Shown here: positions 1 through 10,600 of the stretch, piece after piece
Position numbering within the stretch: the stretch's first letter is position 1
Layout of the letters: each line of letters starts with the position of its first letter
Source of the DNA: a virus
Length of the DNA: 47,807 nt
IMG/VR virus record: IMGVR_UViG_3300004463_000594
Location: 1 to 47,807 of that record
Direction: 5' to 3' (one strand)
Translations under genes and position numbers: made by a program
The notes under the pieces: model-generated
The model's database searches: none
What the model saw: only the letters and a program-made list of their open reading frames with translations
What the model was told of the DNA's origin: nothing

Positions 1-2201
1 AGGCTTTGGCTGTAATCCAGGGTTCCTGCTGGAATGGCAGTGCCCGCCAGGCGCCCGACCGATCCAGTGGCCAGGTGATAGTCCCCAGCAGCGGCATTGA
101 CGAAGGTAGGGTTGGTCGAGATCGAGTTGGACGTACCGCCCCAGTTGCTCTCCCAGGCGGACAGGGTGCTGTACTGGGTACCGTTGGTGTTGAAGAAGTT
201 AGTCCGGTTCGGGCCGATGATATTATGGTCGAATGTGGCAGCACCGATTCCGGTCGCGCCATTATCTGCCAGAACGACCCAGCCCGTGGTGGCATAGACG
301 ATGTTGTTGTAGAATTGATTGCCGGTGAAGTGGGAGCCGTTACCGTTGGAAATATTGAAACCGCCCTGGCAGTTGATCAGGGTATTGTTGTAGACAAGAT
401 TGTTGTCGCAATTCCGGATGATTGCGATACCCGGATAGTACAGAGTGTTGATGACGAGGTTGGAGTAGACGCGAACTGCATTGCAGTCCTCAATCTGGAC
501 ACCCCAGGATGTCGTCCTCTCAATCTTGTTGCGCCGCGCAATGCAATTGAGTCCAACTGTATCGAACCAGATGCCCTCTCCGTGGGACAGGTCCCCGTCA
601 TTACCCTCGTCGTGGACGTAGTTATCCTCTACGATGCAATCGTTGATTTCCCGACCGATCGGCCTGATGCCCCCAGTGTAGGAGAAGACACCATTCTCCT
701 TGACGCGGGGCTGCCAGCAATTGCCGTATGTCTCGTTACGCTGGATTCTGATGCCAGCCATGCTGGTGGCATAGTTTCCGGCGACCGTTATGCCACAGGC
801 GCCATTGTTGTAGCACAGGCAGTTGCTGATCTCGAAACCGGTCGTGCTGAGATTGGTATGGGTATAGACGTGAATGCCATTCTCAGAAGCATGGGAGAAC
901 GTGCAGCGGCGAACAATGCAGTTGTTGTTGGTATCGGCGAAGAAGTTGGCCTTATAGGCTCCCCTGACCCAGATATCCTCGAAGGTCCAGTAGTTCGATC
1001 CCTGGAGGCGGACCGGATAGACGCGGGTGGCAACTTCGACAGTATGGCTCGATGGATTGGCATCGGCCAGGAGCCGGATGTATTGGCGGGAGGTGGCAGC
1101 ATCCCACCATTCCTTACCTGCGACGACGTCTTCCTTGAGTTGGACCCACTGGAGCGGTGTACCATCGACGAAGACGGCACCCGGTTTCGATCCATAAGAC
1201 TTGTAGTAGAGCGTCGGCCCACTGGTGACACGGGCGCCATTAAGGCCGGTATTGTAGATCGAAAGGATATTGGCGTCGGTCATGGCGACGTCGGAGGCGA
1301 ACAATTCCGCCACGGCGCCATCGAAGTTAGATTTAAAGACGCTGTTGCCGACCATGAAGCCGCCGGTCGAGGTATTCCGGGTGGCAATCGTGGCCGGGGT
1401 TTTCTTTACGCCGTTGACGAAGAGCACCATCTCTCCGGTGCCCTGGGTATAGCGGCAGACATAGTGCCGCCAAGTCCCGGCGCTGTAGGTCGTGCCCTCC
1501 CCGGAGAGACCGACCGTGGCGTTCCCGGAGGAGAACACCCGGAAGATAACCGTCGAGCCTTCGATTATGAGCTGGAAGTTGGTGTCCTTGCTCCAGATAC
1601 CCCCGTCCCCGCCGGTGTTGGCATCGACCCTAACCCAACCACCGACCGTGAACGAGGCGTTTGGCGATGTCGATCGACCGGGAAAGGTCGAGGACATCGA
1701 CGACTCTGCCAGATCGAACTGCTGGGAATTGGCTTTGTCGAACTCGACCGCGAACTGACCGTGCGGGCCGGTTCCCCGCGTTGGGGCGTTGGCCGAGGGC
1801 ACCAGGCCGTTGCCGCCGCCCGGCGTGCTGGCGCGGGTTCCCGAGGTCTCAGAGAAGTCCCACCAGGCAACAGGACGAGTGCCTGTGGCATCAGTGAAAT
1901 TTTCACCGTTGCCAGAAGCTCCACCACTGACCTCGGCCGTCCATCCGGTGGCGATATCGGAGCCATCGATAATCGGGGCGGTACCGGTACCGTAGGCCCC
2001 GAACACGAGACGCGAAGTGGCGTTGGCCCCGCCGTTGTAATAGGTAAACTGATCCCGCCAGCGGCTGCCTCGCTTGAACAGCACGGTGTCGCCGCCGCCG
2101 AGGCTCAAGCTCGCGACCTTGCCCAGGGACGCCCAGGCGGTGGCATCCGACAGGCCATCGGCGCCGTCGTTGCCACCGTTCTTCACATAGTAGGTTGCCA
2201 A
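1..2201 (-). CDS. tail spike/fibre with LamG domain inserted in a beta-helix (3' part outside window)
   Basis: The frame starts at TTG 2201 with a GGGGGA ribosome site and is preceded in frame by two TGA codons at 2222 and 2231-2229, so no longer start exists; it stays open for 733 codons to the window edge. The N-terminus (YYVKNGGNDGADGLSDATAW, residues 4-23) is the usual opening of right-handed parallel beta-helix proteins. Residues about 110-310 form a LamG/concanavalin-like domain (VGGWVRVD near 187; later TGEMVLFVNGVK). After it come many short Asn/Gly-rich turns typical of pectate-lyase-like rungs. Known members are phage tail spikes that bind or cut surface glycans. The LamG segment is close to the one at 10681..14175. 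Role as a receptor-binding spike is inference from domains and from lying last in the structural cluster. Confidence 0.85.
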   Translation of the reverse strand, partial: MATYYVKNGGNDGADGLSDATAWASLGKVASLSLGGGDTVLFKRGSRWRDQFTYYNGGANATSRLVFGAYGTGTAPIIDGSDIATGWTAEVSGGASGNGENFTDATGTRPVAWWDFSETSGTRASTPGGGNGLVPSANAPTRGTGPHGQFAVEFDKANSQQFDLAESSMSSTFPGRSTSPNASFTVGGWVRVDANTGGDGGIWSKDTNFQLIIEGSTVIFRVFSSGNATVGLSGEGTTYSAGTWRHYVCRYTQGTGEMVLFVNGVKKTPATIATRNTSTGGFMVGNSVFKSNFDGAVAELFASDVAMTDANILSIYNTGLNGARVTSGPTLYYKSYGSKPGAVFVDGTPLQWVQLKEDVVAGKEWWDAATSRQYIRLLADANPSSHTVEVATRVYPVRLQGSNYWTFEDIWVRGAYKANFFADTNNNCIVRRCTFSHASENGIHVYTHTNLSTTGFEISNCLCYNNGACGITVAGNYATSMAGIRIQRNETYGNCWQPRVKENGVFSYTGGIRPIGREINDCIVEDNYVHDEGNDGDLSHGEGIWFDTVGLNCIARRNKIERTTSWGVQIEDCNAVRVYSNLVINTLYYPGIAIIRNCDNNLVYNNTLINCQGGFNISNGNGSHFTGNQFYNNIVYATTGWVVLADNGATGIGAATFDHNIIGPNRTNFFNTNGTQYSTLSAWESNWGGTSNSISTNPTFVNAAAGDYHLATGSVGRLAGTAIPAGTLDYSQS

Positions 2202-2228
2202 TGGGGTTCCCCCGCTTCAGGGGAGGGA

Positions 2229-2648
2229 TCAGGCGGTCGGCATTGTGACCGACATCGAGGAGATCGAAACGACGCCTCCAGAGACGATGTTGGTGGCAGT
2301 CAGGTTGAGTTGCTGGCCGGAGGTGCCGACAGTGCCCTGGTAATACGTCGTGGTTCCGGCCGTGTTGGTGCAGCGAAAGAAGGTCGCGGTACCATCAGCA
2401 TCAGCCGTAGTGTCCTGAATCGGCAGAGAGGCAGCCGACATCACCCGATCCGAACCGGACGCAGTGGGCGGCAGGGTGAAGGCCGGGTTGGCAAACGAAA
2501 TCTCCGCCAGCAACGTGTTACCAGACAGCGCCGTATTCGCCGTCGCGGGTTCCGTTCCGCTATAGATCCGGATCTTGCCGCTGTTGAGCGATCCGGCGAG
2601 CGTGGTGAGCATCGCGTCGGCGGCTTCGGTGCTGATCTTGAGGGCCAT
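2229..2648 (-). CDS. phage protein, unknown function (139 aa), virion-associated by context
   Basis: ATG 2648 has GGAGACCC upstream and the stop lies 28 bases before the TTG of the spike gene. The protein starts MALKISTEAADAMLTTLAG and is rich in Thr, Ser and Ala with beta-type alternation, without signal peptide or membrane segment. Proteins of this size and opening are common beside phage tail fibres, where they are usually hypothetical; I do not recognise a specific domain. An intrinsic terminator sits just upstream at 2667-2699, so it may depend on read-through or on its own promoter. Confidence 0.8.
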   Translation of the reverse strand: MALKISTEAADAMLTTLAGSLNSGKIRIYSGTEPATANTALSGNTLLAEISFANPAFTLPPTASGSDRVMSAASLPIQDTTADADGTATFFRCTNTAGTTTYYQGTVGTSGQQLNLTATNIVSGGVVSISSMSVTMPTA

Positions 2649-2666
2649 TCAGGGTCTCCAGGCATG

Positions 2667-2699
2667 AAAAAGCCCGCCGGGATTTCTCCGGGCGGGCGG
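2667..2699 (-). terminator. intrinsic terminator between the 105-aa and 139-aa genes
   Basis: On the minus strand a GC-rich hairpin (arms CCCGCCCGG and CCGGCGGGC around a short AGAAAT loop) is followed by five T. It lies inside a co-directional gene run. Confidence 0.8.
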
Positions 2700-2722
2700 G
2701 GTGGTGAAGGGAGGGGAAGGGA

Positions 2723-3040
2723 TCAGGTGGCGGGGTCCGCGACGGCGACGCAGATGAGACGCAAATAGCGCCCCCGCATCGTCGGGTCCGCCGCCTTGGG
2801 GTCCGTGACCTTGATGATCCGGTAGAATTGACCATCGAAGTTGATGGTCTGACCGGTGATCTGACTGTTGGACACGCCGGGGATCTTCTCTATGAACGCT
2901 TCGTGGCTCGCCCGCAGGGCCAAGGCATCGGCCTCTTTCAGCCGGACAAGGCTGGCGGGCACGGTGCGGTTGAGCAGGGTGATCTCGCGGCGGCCGGTAT
3001 CGGCGTAGCGGGCCTGCTGGCGCGGAACTTCGAAGCTCAT
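2723..3040 (-). CDS. phage head-tail/tail accessory protein, unknown (105 aa)
   Basis: I chose ATG 3040 (MSFEVPRQQARYADTG), which overlaps the stop of the preceding gene as ATGA; a longer open frame upstream is Arg/His-rich and looks non-coding. The sequence has beta-strand character with a central stretch (GQTINFDGQFYRIIKV) and ends in a short acidic/hydrophobic tail. No known domain is visible. Tight coupling to 3037..3510 suggests co-translation and a shared structural role. Confidence 0.75.
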   Translation of the reverse strand: MSFEVPRQQARYADTGRREITLLNRTVPASLVRLKEADALALRASHEAFIEKIPGVSNSQITGQTINFDGQFYRIIKVTDPKAADPTMRGRYLRLICVAVADPAT

Positions 3041-3510
3041 AGCTGGACGATCCTGAGGCTGACGTCTCTCTGGAAGATGTGCCCGCCCATCGAGGTGACG
3101 GTGACGGTGACGAGATGGGTTTCTCCGGGAGGAGACCATCCCGCTCTGGCGCGATCCGCCTCGTTGATCTCAAACCAGATGCTGATCTGAGTCTGGTCGT
3201 TGGTCACGCCGTAGATCCGCAACCCAGCCAGGATAGCAAGACCGGACAGTTGGACATCAACACTTTGGATTGTGTCGTTGATGCCGTTCAGTTCTGTGGC
3301 GGCGTTGACGGTGTAGATCTTGCGTTCGGAGGGATCGAGTCCGGACGACCAGGACACAACGGTTGTGCCATCACCGAAGTTTGCGGTTCTCCAGGGGGGC
3401 GCCAAGGCATGGAACACGGCTCCTGGGTCTCCTTTGATCAGCAGCTTGCCCGAGGCCGTCCCTCCGGTTTGCAGCATCAGGTAGCTGCCGTCCTGGAGTA
3501 ACAACGCCAT
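3037..3510 (-). CDS. phage virion-associated protein, unknown (157 aa)
   Basis: Begins MALLLQDGSYLMLQTGG and is largely beta-rich; the middle (SVDVQLSGLAILAGLRIYG) and the C-terminal part (ETHLVTVTVTSMGG) resemble short beta-sandwich phage proteins. It overlaps the next gene by four bases (ATGA) and lies 9 bases after the end of the LamG gene at 3520..4674. No catalytic motif is visible and I do not assign a family. Confidence 0.75.
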   Translation of the reverse strand: MALLLQDGSYLMLQTGGTASGKLLIKGDPGAVFHALAPPWRTANFGDGTTVVSWSSGLDPSERKIYTVNAATELNGINDTIQSVDVQLSGLAILAGLRIYGVTNDQTQISIWFEINEADRARAGWSPPGETHLVTVTVTSMGGHIFQRDVSLRIVQL

Positions 3511-3519
3511 GGCTTCTCC

Positions 3520-4674
3520 TCAGGTGATGATGATGTCGAGCGGCGTCGTCACCGTTGCCGCTGCACCGCTGATCGATGGGCCGGGCACCGTGATGATCGA
3601 GCCATAGGTGGAGTTTGAGACCAGCGGTGCCGTGGTGGTGATCAGGCTGGCCTCGTTGCCGGTCTCCACCGTCATCGGCCAGTGATAGATATTGGTCCCG
3701 GCCGGAGCGGTCAGACCGGAGACGTCCGCCGGGGCCGTGCCTGCGGCAAGGGCATTGATCTGGCTGTCGCTGGGTATCCAGCCGGACGACCAGATCCAGT
3801 TGCTGTAGCGCACCGGGGAGAAGTTTGTCCGAGCGGTGGCGACACGGGCACCAAGCTGGAGGAACCGGCAGATCTCTGTGACGGAAACGGGCGGCAGGGT
3901 GGTGCCGATATAGCTTGCACCCTTCTGGGTCCCCAGCCTGACCAGGACATCGGCGTTAGCCAGAGCGGTGACGCCGACATAGTACCAGGTATCGACTTCA
4001 AGGGTGCTGATGATGTAGTTTTCGCGATAGTTGGTCCCGGTGGTCTCTGCCGTCGAGGCCGCCAACTTCTTGGCGTCCGGGTCCCATAATAGGCGAATCC
4101 GGTTGGCACCGCCCGCTGGGGATGCCGGATCGAGACGGCCGAAGTCCATCAAATAGACCCCGACCGTTGGCATGTAGGTAAACGCGACGAAGCCACCGAT
4201 AAACCAGGTCGCATTCGACATCCGGAGACCGGCGGTCTGGACGTCGAGAGAAAAGTATTGGGTCTTGCCGTTGAGGCGCCGGGCGCTCTTGGCGCTGGCC
4301 GGGATCTCCTGGAGGATCGGCACAGACACGATGACGGTGGCGGCCGTGGTTCTCTGGAAACTGATCCAGGTGGTCGTGCTGATCGCGGTGAATTCGATCT
4401 TATTGTCACCGTTGGCCGAGACGTTGGCGCCCCGGATGTCGGCTAGTCCCTCGGCAGAGCCGATCTGGCGGAACATGACCTGGGCTGTGTCGTTGCTCCA
4501 GGTCAGTTGGTACGATTTGTTGACCTCGGTGGGGACGCCGCGTCGGCAGTAGACCAGGCCGGTGCCGTCCGTCGTCATGGTGATCTGGCCGGTCACGGCG
4601 TCGATCGAGACGGTACCGGGGCCGCCCGTGATCCAGGCGCCGCCCGGCTTGAGGAGGTTGGTGAAATCCGCCAT
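3520..4674 (-). CDS. tail fibre-type protein with CBM-like module and LamG-like domain (384 aa)
   Basis: Residues about 10-125 form a small beta-sandwich module (from PGTVSIDAVTGQITM through FQRTTAATV to LQEIP) that recurs twice in the product of 14646..15422. Residues about 130-330 resemble a LamG/concanavalin fold (FIGGFVAFTYMP; WYYVGVTALANADVLVRLG). It ends in a hydrophobic beta-rich tail. The start overlaps the stop of the 983-aa gene (TGATG). Domains of this kind bind carbohydrate in phage tail proteins; a receptor- or matrix-binding role is inference. Confidence 0.8.
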   Translation of the reverse strand: MADFTNLLKPGGAWITGGPGTVSIDAVTGQITMTTDGTGLVYCRRGVPTEVNKSYQLTWSNDTAQVMFRQIGSAEGLADIRGANVSANGDNKIEFTAISTTTWISFQRTTAATVIVSVPILQEIPASAKSARRLNGKTQYFSLDVQTAGLRMSNATWFIGGFVAFTYMPTVGVYLMDFGRLDPASPAGGANRIRLLWDPDAKKLAASTAETTGTNYRENYIISTLEVDTWYYVGVTALANADVLVRLGTQKGASYIGTTLPPVSVTEICRFLQLGARVATARTNFSPVRYSNWIWSSGWIPSDSQINALAAGTAPADVSGLTAPAGTNIYHWPMTVETGNEASLITTTAPLVSNSTYGSIITVPGPSISGAAATVTTPLDIIIT

Positions 4675-7625
4675 CAGAGGGCCACGGTCACTTTGCCGCG
4701 CTCGTCCCAGGCGTTGGGGGCGCTGGAGGTGTTCTTAAGGTCGAACAGCTTGTTCCTGGCCAGCTTGGTCCGGGCATCAGTCGGCGCCACGTAGTGCTGA
4801 TACATCGACAGGGCGGCATAGACCTGGATGATATAGTTGTTGGCGTCGGGAGAGACGTGGATGCCGGTGCTTAAGGGATGCAGGCCGCCGACCGCCGTCC
4901 TGACACAAACGCCGACGATATCGGCGCCGCCTGAATTGAAGGTGACAGGAGAGCCTCCGGGGGACAGGGAGATCTTGCAGGTGTTGCCGGAACACTGGAC
5001 CGCGTAGTACGGGATGTTGCGGGTCAGCAATCCTGGGATCGGGGCCATGGTGGTGACGGCGAATGGGTCCCCAGCCTCCCTGGGACCGGTGACCGTGATG
5101 ATCATGCCGTCCATCATTTCCGTGGTGCCCTGCATCGGTCCGGCAAACCAGAGCGTCTGATTGTCCGCCTTGTAGGTGCATTCGCTGGTGTTGGACTTCC
5201 ACTGGCCCAAATGCCAGTAGCGGCGATCCTCGATCGTCGCCCCGGAGCCGCTCGACATCGCCAGGGTGTTGTAGGAGGCGGCTGTCAGCGGGTCCGGCTT
5301 CATGAGGTTGTACTGGGCGCCGACGTCATTGTGGTAGCCGCCGCTCATGACGACCAGGCAATGGGACCACCAGTCGGCCCGCTCCTTGATCGGCGCGTAC
5401 TCTGATATCCCATAGGCGTAACTCAAACCGTGTAATCCAAAAGAATGCATCCACAATTTATAACTCGGCTCGTTGTTCGGCCAGATCAGCTTGAGGTCCT
5501 GGAACCGCCTGCCGTCCGTCCGATCGAGCCCGCCGCGCCAGGCATCCTCCTCGATCACGATGGCTTCGTTCATTTCCTTCCAATGGTCGAACATATCCCG
5601 GCACATCACCCAATGCGGGTCTGCCGGATTGCCGAACCCTATGGCATAGGAGATCGGCTTCACGTCATGGCCGACCGCCCGGATCTGTCCCTTGAACACG
5701 ATACCGCCATAGGGGATCTTGGCGTAGCCGCTGGTGCCGTAGGTGCCGTAGGGATCGCTATCGAAGAGCGAAGGCAGGGTGGCTTCGTGATAGGCCAGGT
5801 CGAGCCAGTGCTGGTCTCCTTCCGAGAGGTAGGGCCAGTGGGACATCTGGGGAAAGTGGGCAGCATCAAGATTGGCGATCTCGACGGCGGAGGCGCCATT
5901 GGCCGTCCGGATCACCTGCTGACCGCTCCAGGTGTTGGCGGGCCTGCGATCGACCAGGGCAGCCTTGCCATAGATACTGGTGCCAAGCGCCGCCTGGTTG
6001 GTCGATTTGGCGGGCGGCAGGTAGCAGATGATCTTGCGGGTGTCCCGGTGCAGGCCAACGCCGGTCATAGCCCCCATACCGAAGCCCCCAACGCGGGCCA
6101 GACGCTGGTGGTCGGACAGTTGCTGTGCCGTGGCGCGAGCGTGGGCAGCAATGCACCAGGCCATGGGCTTGGCCGTGGTCCACCACAGCAAGGCGTGGTC
6201 GGAGACATCGTCCTGGATGGGACGCAGCGGGCCGCGCCGACCAGGCAGGTAGGTGCTGACGCTGGGCGTCATCGGAAACGAGGTGTTGGTGGTATCGTAG
6301 GGCGGAATGAACTTGGTCTCGACACCATAGACGACATTATGGCGATAAATAATCTTTGGTGGTGTCACGAAGCTGTTGGTGGCGACATCGAACCAATCCA
6401 TCGATGCTTCGGAACCTGCACTGACAAAGAAACCGCCCTTCCAGCCGTTGACGGCGCCCCAGCCGGTCGTGCCGAGGGCAGCGCCGCGTACTACAGTGCC
6501 GTTGACGCTGAGATTGATATCGACTCGGATGCCCTGCTCGTCGGACGGAAGGTCCGTGCTCCAACCGAAGACGCTGCGGTAGAGGAACTGGATGCGTTTC
6601 GGATTGCCTGCCGTACCGCCCCACGCCCTGGCGTAGAGCAGGCATCCCTGGTTTTCCGTGGCGCTCTTGGTGCCGTCCGCCTTGGTCGCCATATCGCTGG
6701 CCCGCCACTCGGAGCAGACCGGTCCACCCATGATCCGCTCGATCCAGGCGTTGTTGGCGGTCCCCAGCATGTCTGCCGAGCGGAAGCGCTTTGGGCCTCT
6801 CTCCTCGGTCAGGACGTTGGCCGAGGTCCTCCCCTTCCAGGAGGTGAAGGTGTATTCCAACGTCACCTTAGACGTGATCGCAGTCGCAGCAGTGTGGAGC
6901 GGCGTGTCGGTCGCAGTCCAGGACCCGGCCTCCCGAAGCCAGGTCACGGTCTTGAACCCACCGGCGGCAATCTGGGGCATCAGGAACCGCACCTGGGCGA
7001 GCTTCAGGCTGCCGTCCGTCCAGGTCGTTCGATTGGATATCTGCTGCGGGATGCGGATGCCGTCCACCGTGATCGCGGCGATGCTGCCGGTCGGCACGTC
7101 CCCTTTCTTGAACCACTGGGCAATCGAGATCTCCTGGTCTGTCCAGGAGGATACGGTGTCGAAATTCTCGACCTTGGCCGTGAACAGGGTGGCCCCGGTC
7201 ACCACCGCGGCGGCATCGACCTTCATCGAAATGGTATGTGTTTCCGGAAAGCCGCTGACCTGGACCTGGACGGTGTAGGTCCCGGCAGTCAGTGCCGCTG
7301 ACCCAACGACCAGTTTGTAGCCAGTATCCCAGTCTCCGGTCAGGGCAACCCGACCGCCCGCGTTGGAGAGCAGGGTAGCGGTATAGCTGACACCGGCGAA
7401 TTCGTTGGTAAACTCGAAGGTAAAGGGAGATACCGTCGAGGCCGGATATCCCGTGAAGACCAGGGAGGCAATCACCGTCCCGGCAGTCGCACTGTCCTGG
7501 ACCGTGACGGAGGTAGGCGTCATTGTGCGATCCGCGACGACCGCCACCACCTCACCACTCCGCATAGCCTTGTTGCCAGGACTGCGAACATAACCGCCGC
7601 CCGGTCTGCGAATGATGCCTGCCAC
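4674..7625 (-). CDS. very large tail/receptor-binding protein (983 aa), unknown central domain
   Basis: The N-terminal about 35 residues are short and basic/Gly-rich (MAGIIRRPGGGYVRSPG), then residues about 35-130 form an Ig/cadherin-like beta domain ending in AGTYTVQVQVSG. The rest is a long segment rich in Trp, Tyr and His (for example WWTTAKPMAWCIAAHARATA; YWHLGQWKSNTSECTYKADN), suggestive of a large aromatic-lined glycan-active or glycan-binding domain; I cannot name the family. It abuts the 1007-aa fibre gene by 3 bases and overlaps the downstream 384-aa gene. A glycoside-hydrolase or lyase fold is possible but unproven. Confidence 0.8.
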   Translation of the reverse strand: MAGIIRRPGGGYVRSPGNKAMRSGEVVAVVADRTMTPTSVTVQDSATAGTVIASLVFTGYPASTVSPFTFEFTNEFAGVSYTATLLSNAGGRVALTGDWDTGYKLVVGSAALTAGTYTVQVQVSGFPETHTISMKVDAAAVVTGATLFTAKVENFDTVSSWTDQEISIAQWFKKGDVPTGSIAAITVDGIRIPQQISNRTTWTDGSLKLAQVRFLMPQIAAGGFKTVTWLREAGSWTATDTPLHTAATAITSKVTLEYTFTSWKGRTSANVLTEERGPKRFRSADMLGTANNAWIERIMGGPVCSEWRASDMATKADGTKSATENQGCLLYARAWGGTAGNPKRIQFLYRSVFGWSTDLPSDEQGIRVDINLSVNGTVVRGAALGTTGWGAVNGWKGGFFVSAGSEASMDWFDVATNSFVTPPKIIYRHNVVYGVETKFIPPYDTTNTSFPMTPSVSTYLPGRRGPLRPIQDDVSDHALLWWTTAKPMAWCIAAHARATAQQLSDHQRLARVGGFGMGAMTGVGLHRDTRKIICYLPPAKSTNQAALGTSIYGKAALVDRRPANTWSGQQVIRTANGASAVEIANLDAAHFPQMSHWPYLSEGDQHWLDLAYHEATLPSLFDSDPYGTYGTSGYAKIPYGGIVFKGQIRAVGHDVKPISYAIGFGNPADPHWVMCRDMFDHWKEMNEAIVIEEDAWRGGLDRTDGRRFQDLKLIWPNNEPSYKLWMHSFGLHGLSYAYGISEYAPIKERADWWSHCLVVMSGGYHNDVGAQYNLMKPDPLTAASYNTLAMSSGSGATIEDRRYWHLGQWKSNTSECTYKADNQTLWFAGPMQGTTEMMDGMIITVTGPREAGDPFAVTTMAPIPGLLTRNIPYYAVQCSGNTCKISLSPGGSPVTFNSGGADIVGVCVRTAVGGLHPLSTGIHVSPDANNYIIQVYAALSMYQHYVAPTDARTKLARNKLFDLKNTSSAPNAWDERGKVTVAL

Positions 7626-7628
7626 AGA

Positions 7629-10600
7629 TTAGACCTCGTACCCGACGAAAGTGACCTGAACGCCCTTGGCTCCGGCCCCGGCGGCGTCGATATCGAAATC
7701 CAGCACAGCGCCCTGTGTGATGATGCCGCCACTGGCAACACTGAAGCTGCTGGTGCTTGCTGTAGAGGTATTGCCCGCAACCGTGATCGGCGCCAAGAGC
7801 AAAGAGACACCGGCCAGGTTGACATCGATCGTGGTAGCGGTAGTTCCGGCAAATGGGATGAACACCCGGAGGGATGTCAGCTTCAGGGACAATGGCATCG
7901 AGATCCGCCTAACGGTAGCGCCAACCGTTAGAGCGACGCTTTCGGCAACGACTGGCACCAGCATGGTGCGCGTCATTTTGACGGCGACCGCATTGCCGGA
8001 GGCATCGAACCCCATGACCTGCCCGATGGTGCCGGTCAATTCGTTGGTCTGGGCGAAGGCGTTATAGGCTTCCTTGGTCCGCGCCGGGTTCATTGCCGTG
8101 GTGGTCGAAGTCCCGGCAACGGCCTCCGCGGTGGTGGCATAGACGATCTCCGCGCCGCTACCACCGCCACCGCTGGTCGCCAGCGAGCCGGGCACCATCG
8201 TCCAGTTGCTGCCGTCGAACACGACCAGGACGGACTGGTTGGTGGCAAGACCGACGATACTGGAGCCGGTATGGTTGGCGACGGTCAGGAGAGCGGCACC
8301 GGTCGAGGCGGTTGTCCGAGTAATCCGCATGGTAGCACCGCGCACGGTGCGCGGCGCGCTGAAGACGGCGCTGGCGTAGGCCCGGTCGATCTGGCGCGAA
8401 ATCGTGACGGTGCGCTCGACGGTGAGCGGCTGGGTGCATTGGATGTGGCGGCCGTGGACGGCGGGATAGGCGGTCAGGCTTTCGTCACCGGAGGTATAAA
8501 GGCTGCCGGTGACTTCGCCGAGAACGCTGTTGTAGGACAGCATCGGCCCCATCAGGCTGTCGCTGGTCGGGTCCACCGTCGCCACGGAAAGCTCGTCGAT
8601 CCGGTGCGGCGAGGCAGAATTGATGTCGAGGCGGACCTGCTGGAAGGTGCCGCTCAGGTTCTTGGCGGCGGCGGCGGAAGTGTGCCCGAGCAGGGAAAAG
8701 CGGGTTCCTGCATCCTTGGTCGTGCCGCTGACCGACAGGTTGGCGACCAGGAAGGCGCAACCGTCCTCACCGCCGAAGATGCTGGCCTCCGGCAGGCTCT
8801 GTCCAACCGCATCGAGGATGGTGCCGCCGACATGAATGCCGGTCAACTGGATCATCGATCCGGTCGAGCCATGGACCATGATGCCGTAGCCGCCGATCGC
8901 GCGGGGACGGATATTGGTGAGAACCCCGCCGGTAACGGTGGCGGCGCGGACGCCGACAAACGACATGGCGCGCTGGGCATCCAGCGACTCGCAGACGAAA
9001 TTGGTGAAGGCAAGCTGATCGACTGCTGCGATATAGGCGCCGCCCGTCACGCTTTGGGACGCGGCGGTGCCGGAGATGCGCAGATTGATGAAATTGTTGC
9101 CGTTGCCGCCGCGATAGACGACACCCCAGGACTGGCCGGTCGTCATGTTGACGCGACAGTTGATGAAGGTGTTGGAGAAGGAGCCGCCACCGCCGGACAA
9201 GCCGATATGGACCCAGGCGTTGCGCGTATCGAGATCGGAGAAGCGGCAGTTGGTGACAGCGTTGAGGCGCAGGGCGGCGATATAGGTGTCGCCGGTCACC
9301 GGGTCCGCCCCGGTCGTCTGGTTGGTCTGGTAGGCCAGCATGAACCCGGCCGTGGTGATCTGGGACACGTTGGTCAGGGAGATCACCGGAACACCGCTCT
9401 GGAACTGGCGAAGGGTACACCAGTCCCCCTCGATCCTCAGGTTGCTGACGCCGCTCAGAGTGAGCGGTCCATAGATCTCCCAGACGCCGCCGCCCATGTC
9501 GACCCGTCCCTTGATGGTGGCGGCCTGGGACCAGCAGGTGTTGATGGCGGTGGCGTTGGACTCGCGCTGCTGTTGGGTCAGTCCGGCACCCCGGATGGCG
9601 CCGTAGGTTTCCGGCCGGAACGAGTTGTCGGCGCTGCCGCCGGAGGACTCCGCGGAGATCGTGCCGTCCGGCGCAATGGTGATGTTCTGGCCCTGTTTGA
9701 CGCCGCCGAGCGTGTTGACCCCGGCGGGCGGCAGGGTATAGGGCGTCGCGTTGGGGTTGCTGAGGACATCCCCGGAGATGATCAGGCCGCTGCCGACCCG
9801 GATGCCGCCGCGCACGGCATCTGTGGCGGGCGGCAGGATGTAGGAGGTGCCGGTCGGCGTCACCGACAGAATGCCGGTGGCCTGGTCGTAGGTGAAACCG
9901 TTGCCGATCCGGATGCCGCCGAGCGTGGTGCTGCTGGCGGTTGGCAGAGTGTAGGAGGATGAGGACAGCAGGGAAAGCCTGACCTTGCGCAGCAGGCCGG
10001 ACGAGCTGTCGTGGGTCATAACAAAGTCGGCGGAGGTATCCGGAGCGGTGTCCTCGCTGAGACCGGGGATATCGACAGACAGATTGCGGTTGGCGGTCAA
10101 GTTGCCGCCGCCGATCAATCCGGCTCCGGCGCTGATCGAGATGGTGCTGGACGCCAGGCCGCTCGCCAGCCAGCGTACCGTCTTGGCAGCGGCATCGGTC
10201 TGGATCTGGATATTGGCCCCGGCCGTAAAGTTGAGGGTTTCTCCGGGCGTGGTCGCGGAGACCGTGGTTTGTCCGGGAGAAGAGACGGCAGCGATGCTGG
10301 GACCGCTGACCTCGCTGCCGGTGCCGGTGCCAGTCGAGGCCACCCGGCTCATCTTCACCTTGCGCGGCAGGCCGGTCGAGATATCGTGGCTAAGCAAAAA
10401 ATCGTTGACGAGATCGGGAGACAAGTCCTCGCTCAGGCTATCAATGTCAAGTTCCAGGGACCTGTCCGTAGCCAGCGTGCCGCCGCCCTTGATGCCGTTG
10501 AGAGTGCTGATCTGGCGACCGGTTGGAGTACGAGATGCCAGGGCGACGGCCAGCTTCATCCGGATTGAGTTGCCGTTGCGGGTGGCGTAGAGGTTGTCGG

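Noticed and set aside
6-2768. 920-codon plus-strand open frame
   Set aside because: Shadow of the spike and 139-aa genes; its product is low complexity and the minus frames have family features and ribosome sites.
5445-7301. 618-codon plus-strand open frame
   Set aside because: Opposite the 983-aa tail gene; no ribosome site or family resemblance.
8271-9962. 563-codon plus-strand open frame
   Set aside because: Antisense of the beta-helix fibre gene; Gly/Asp/Ala-rich shadow.
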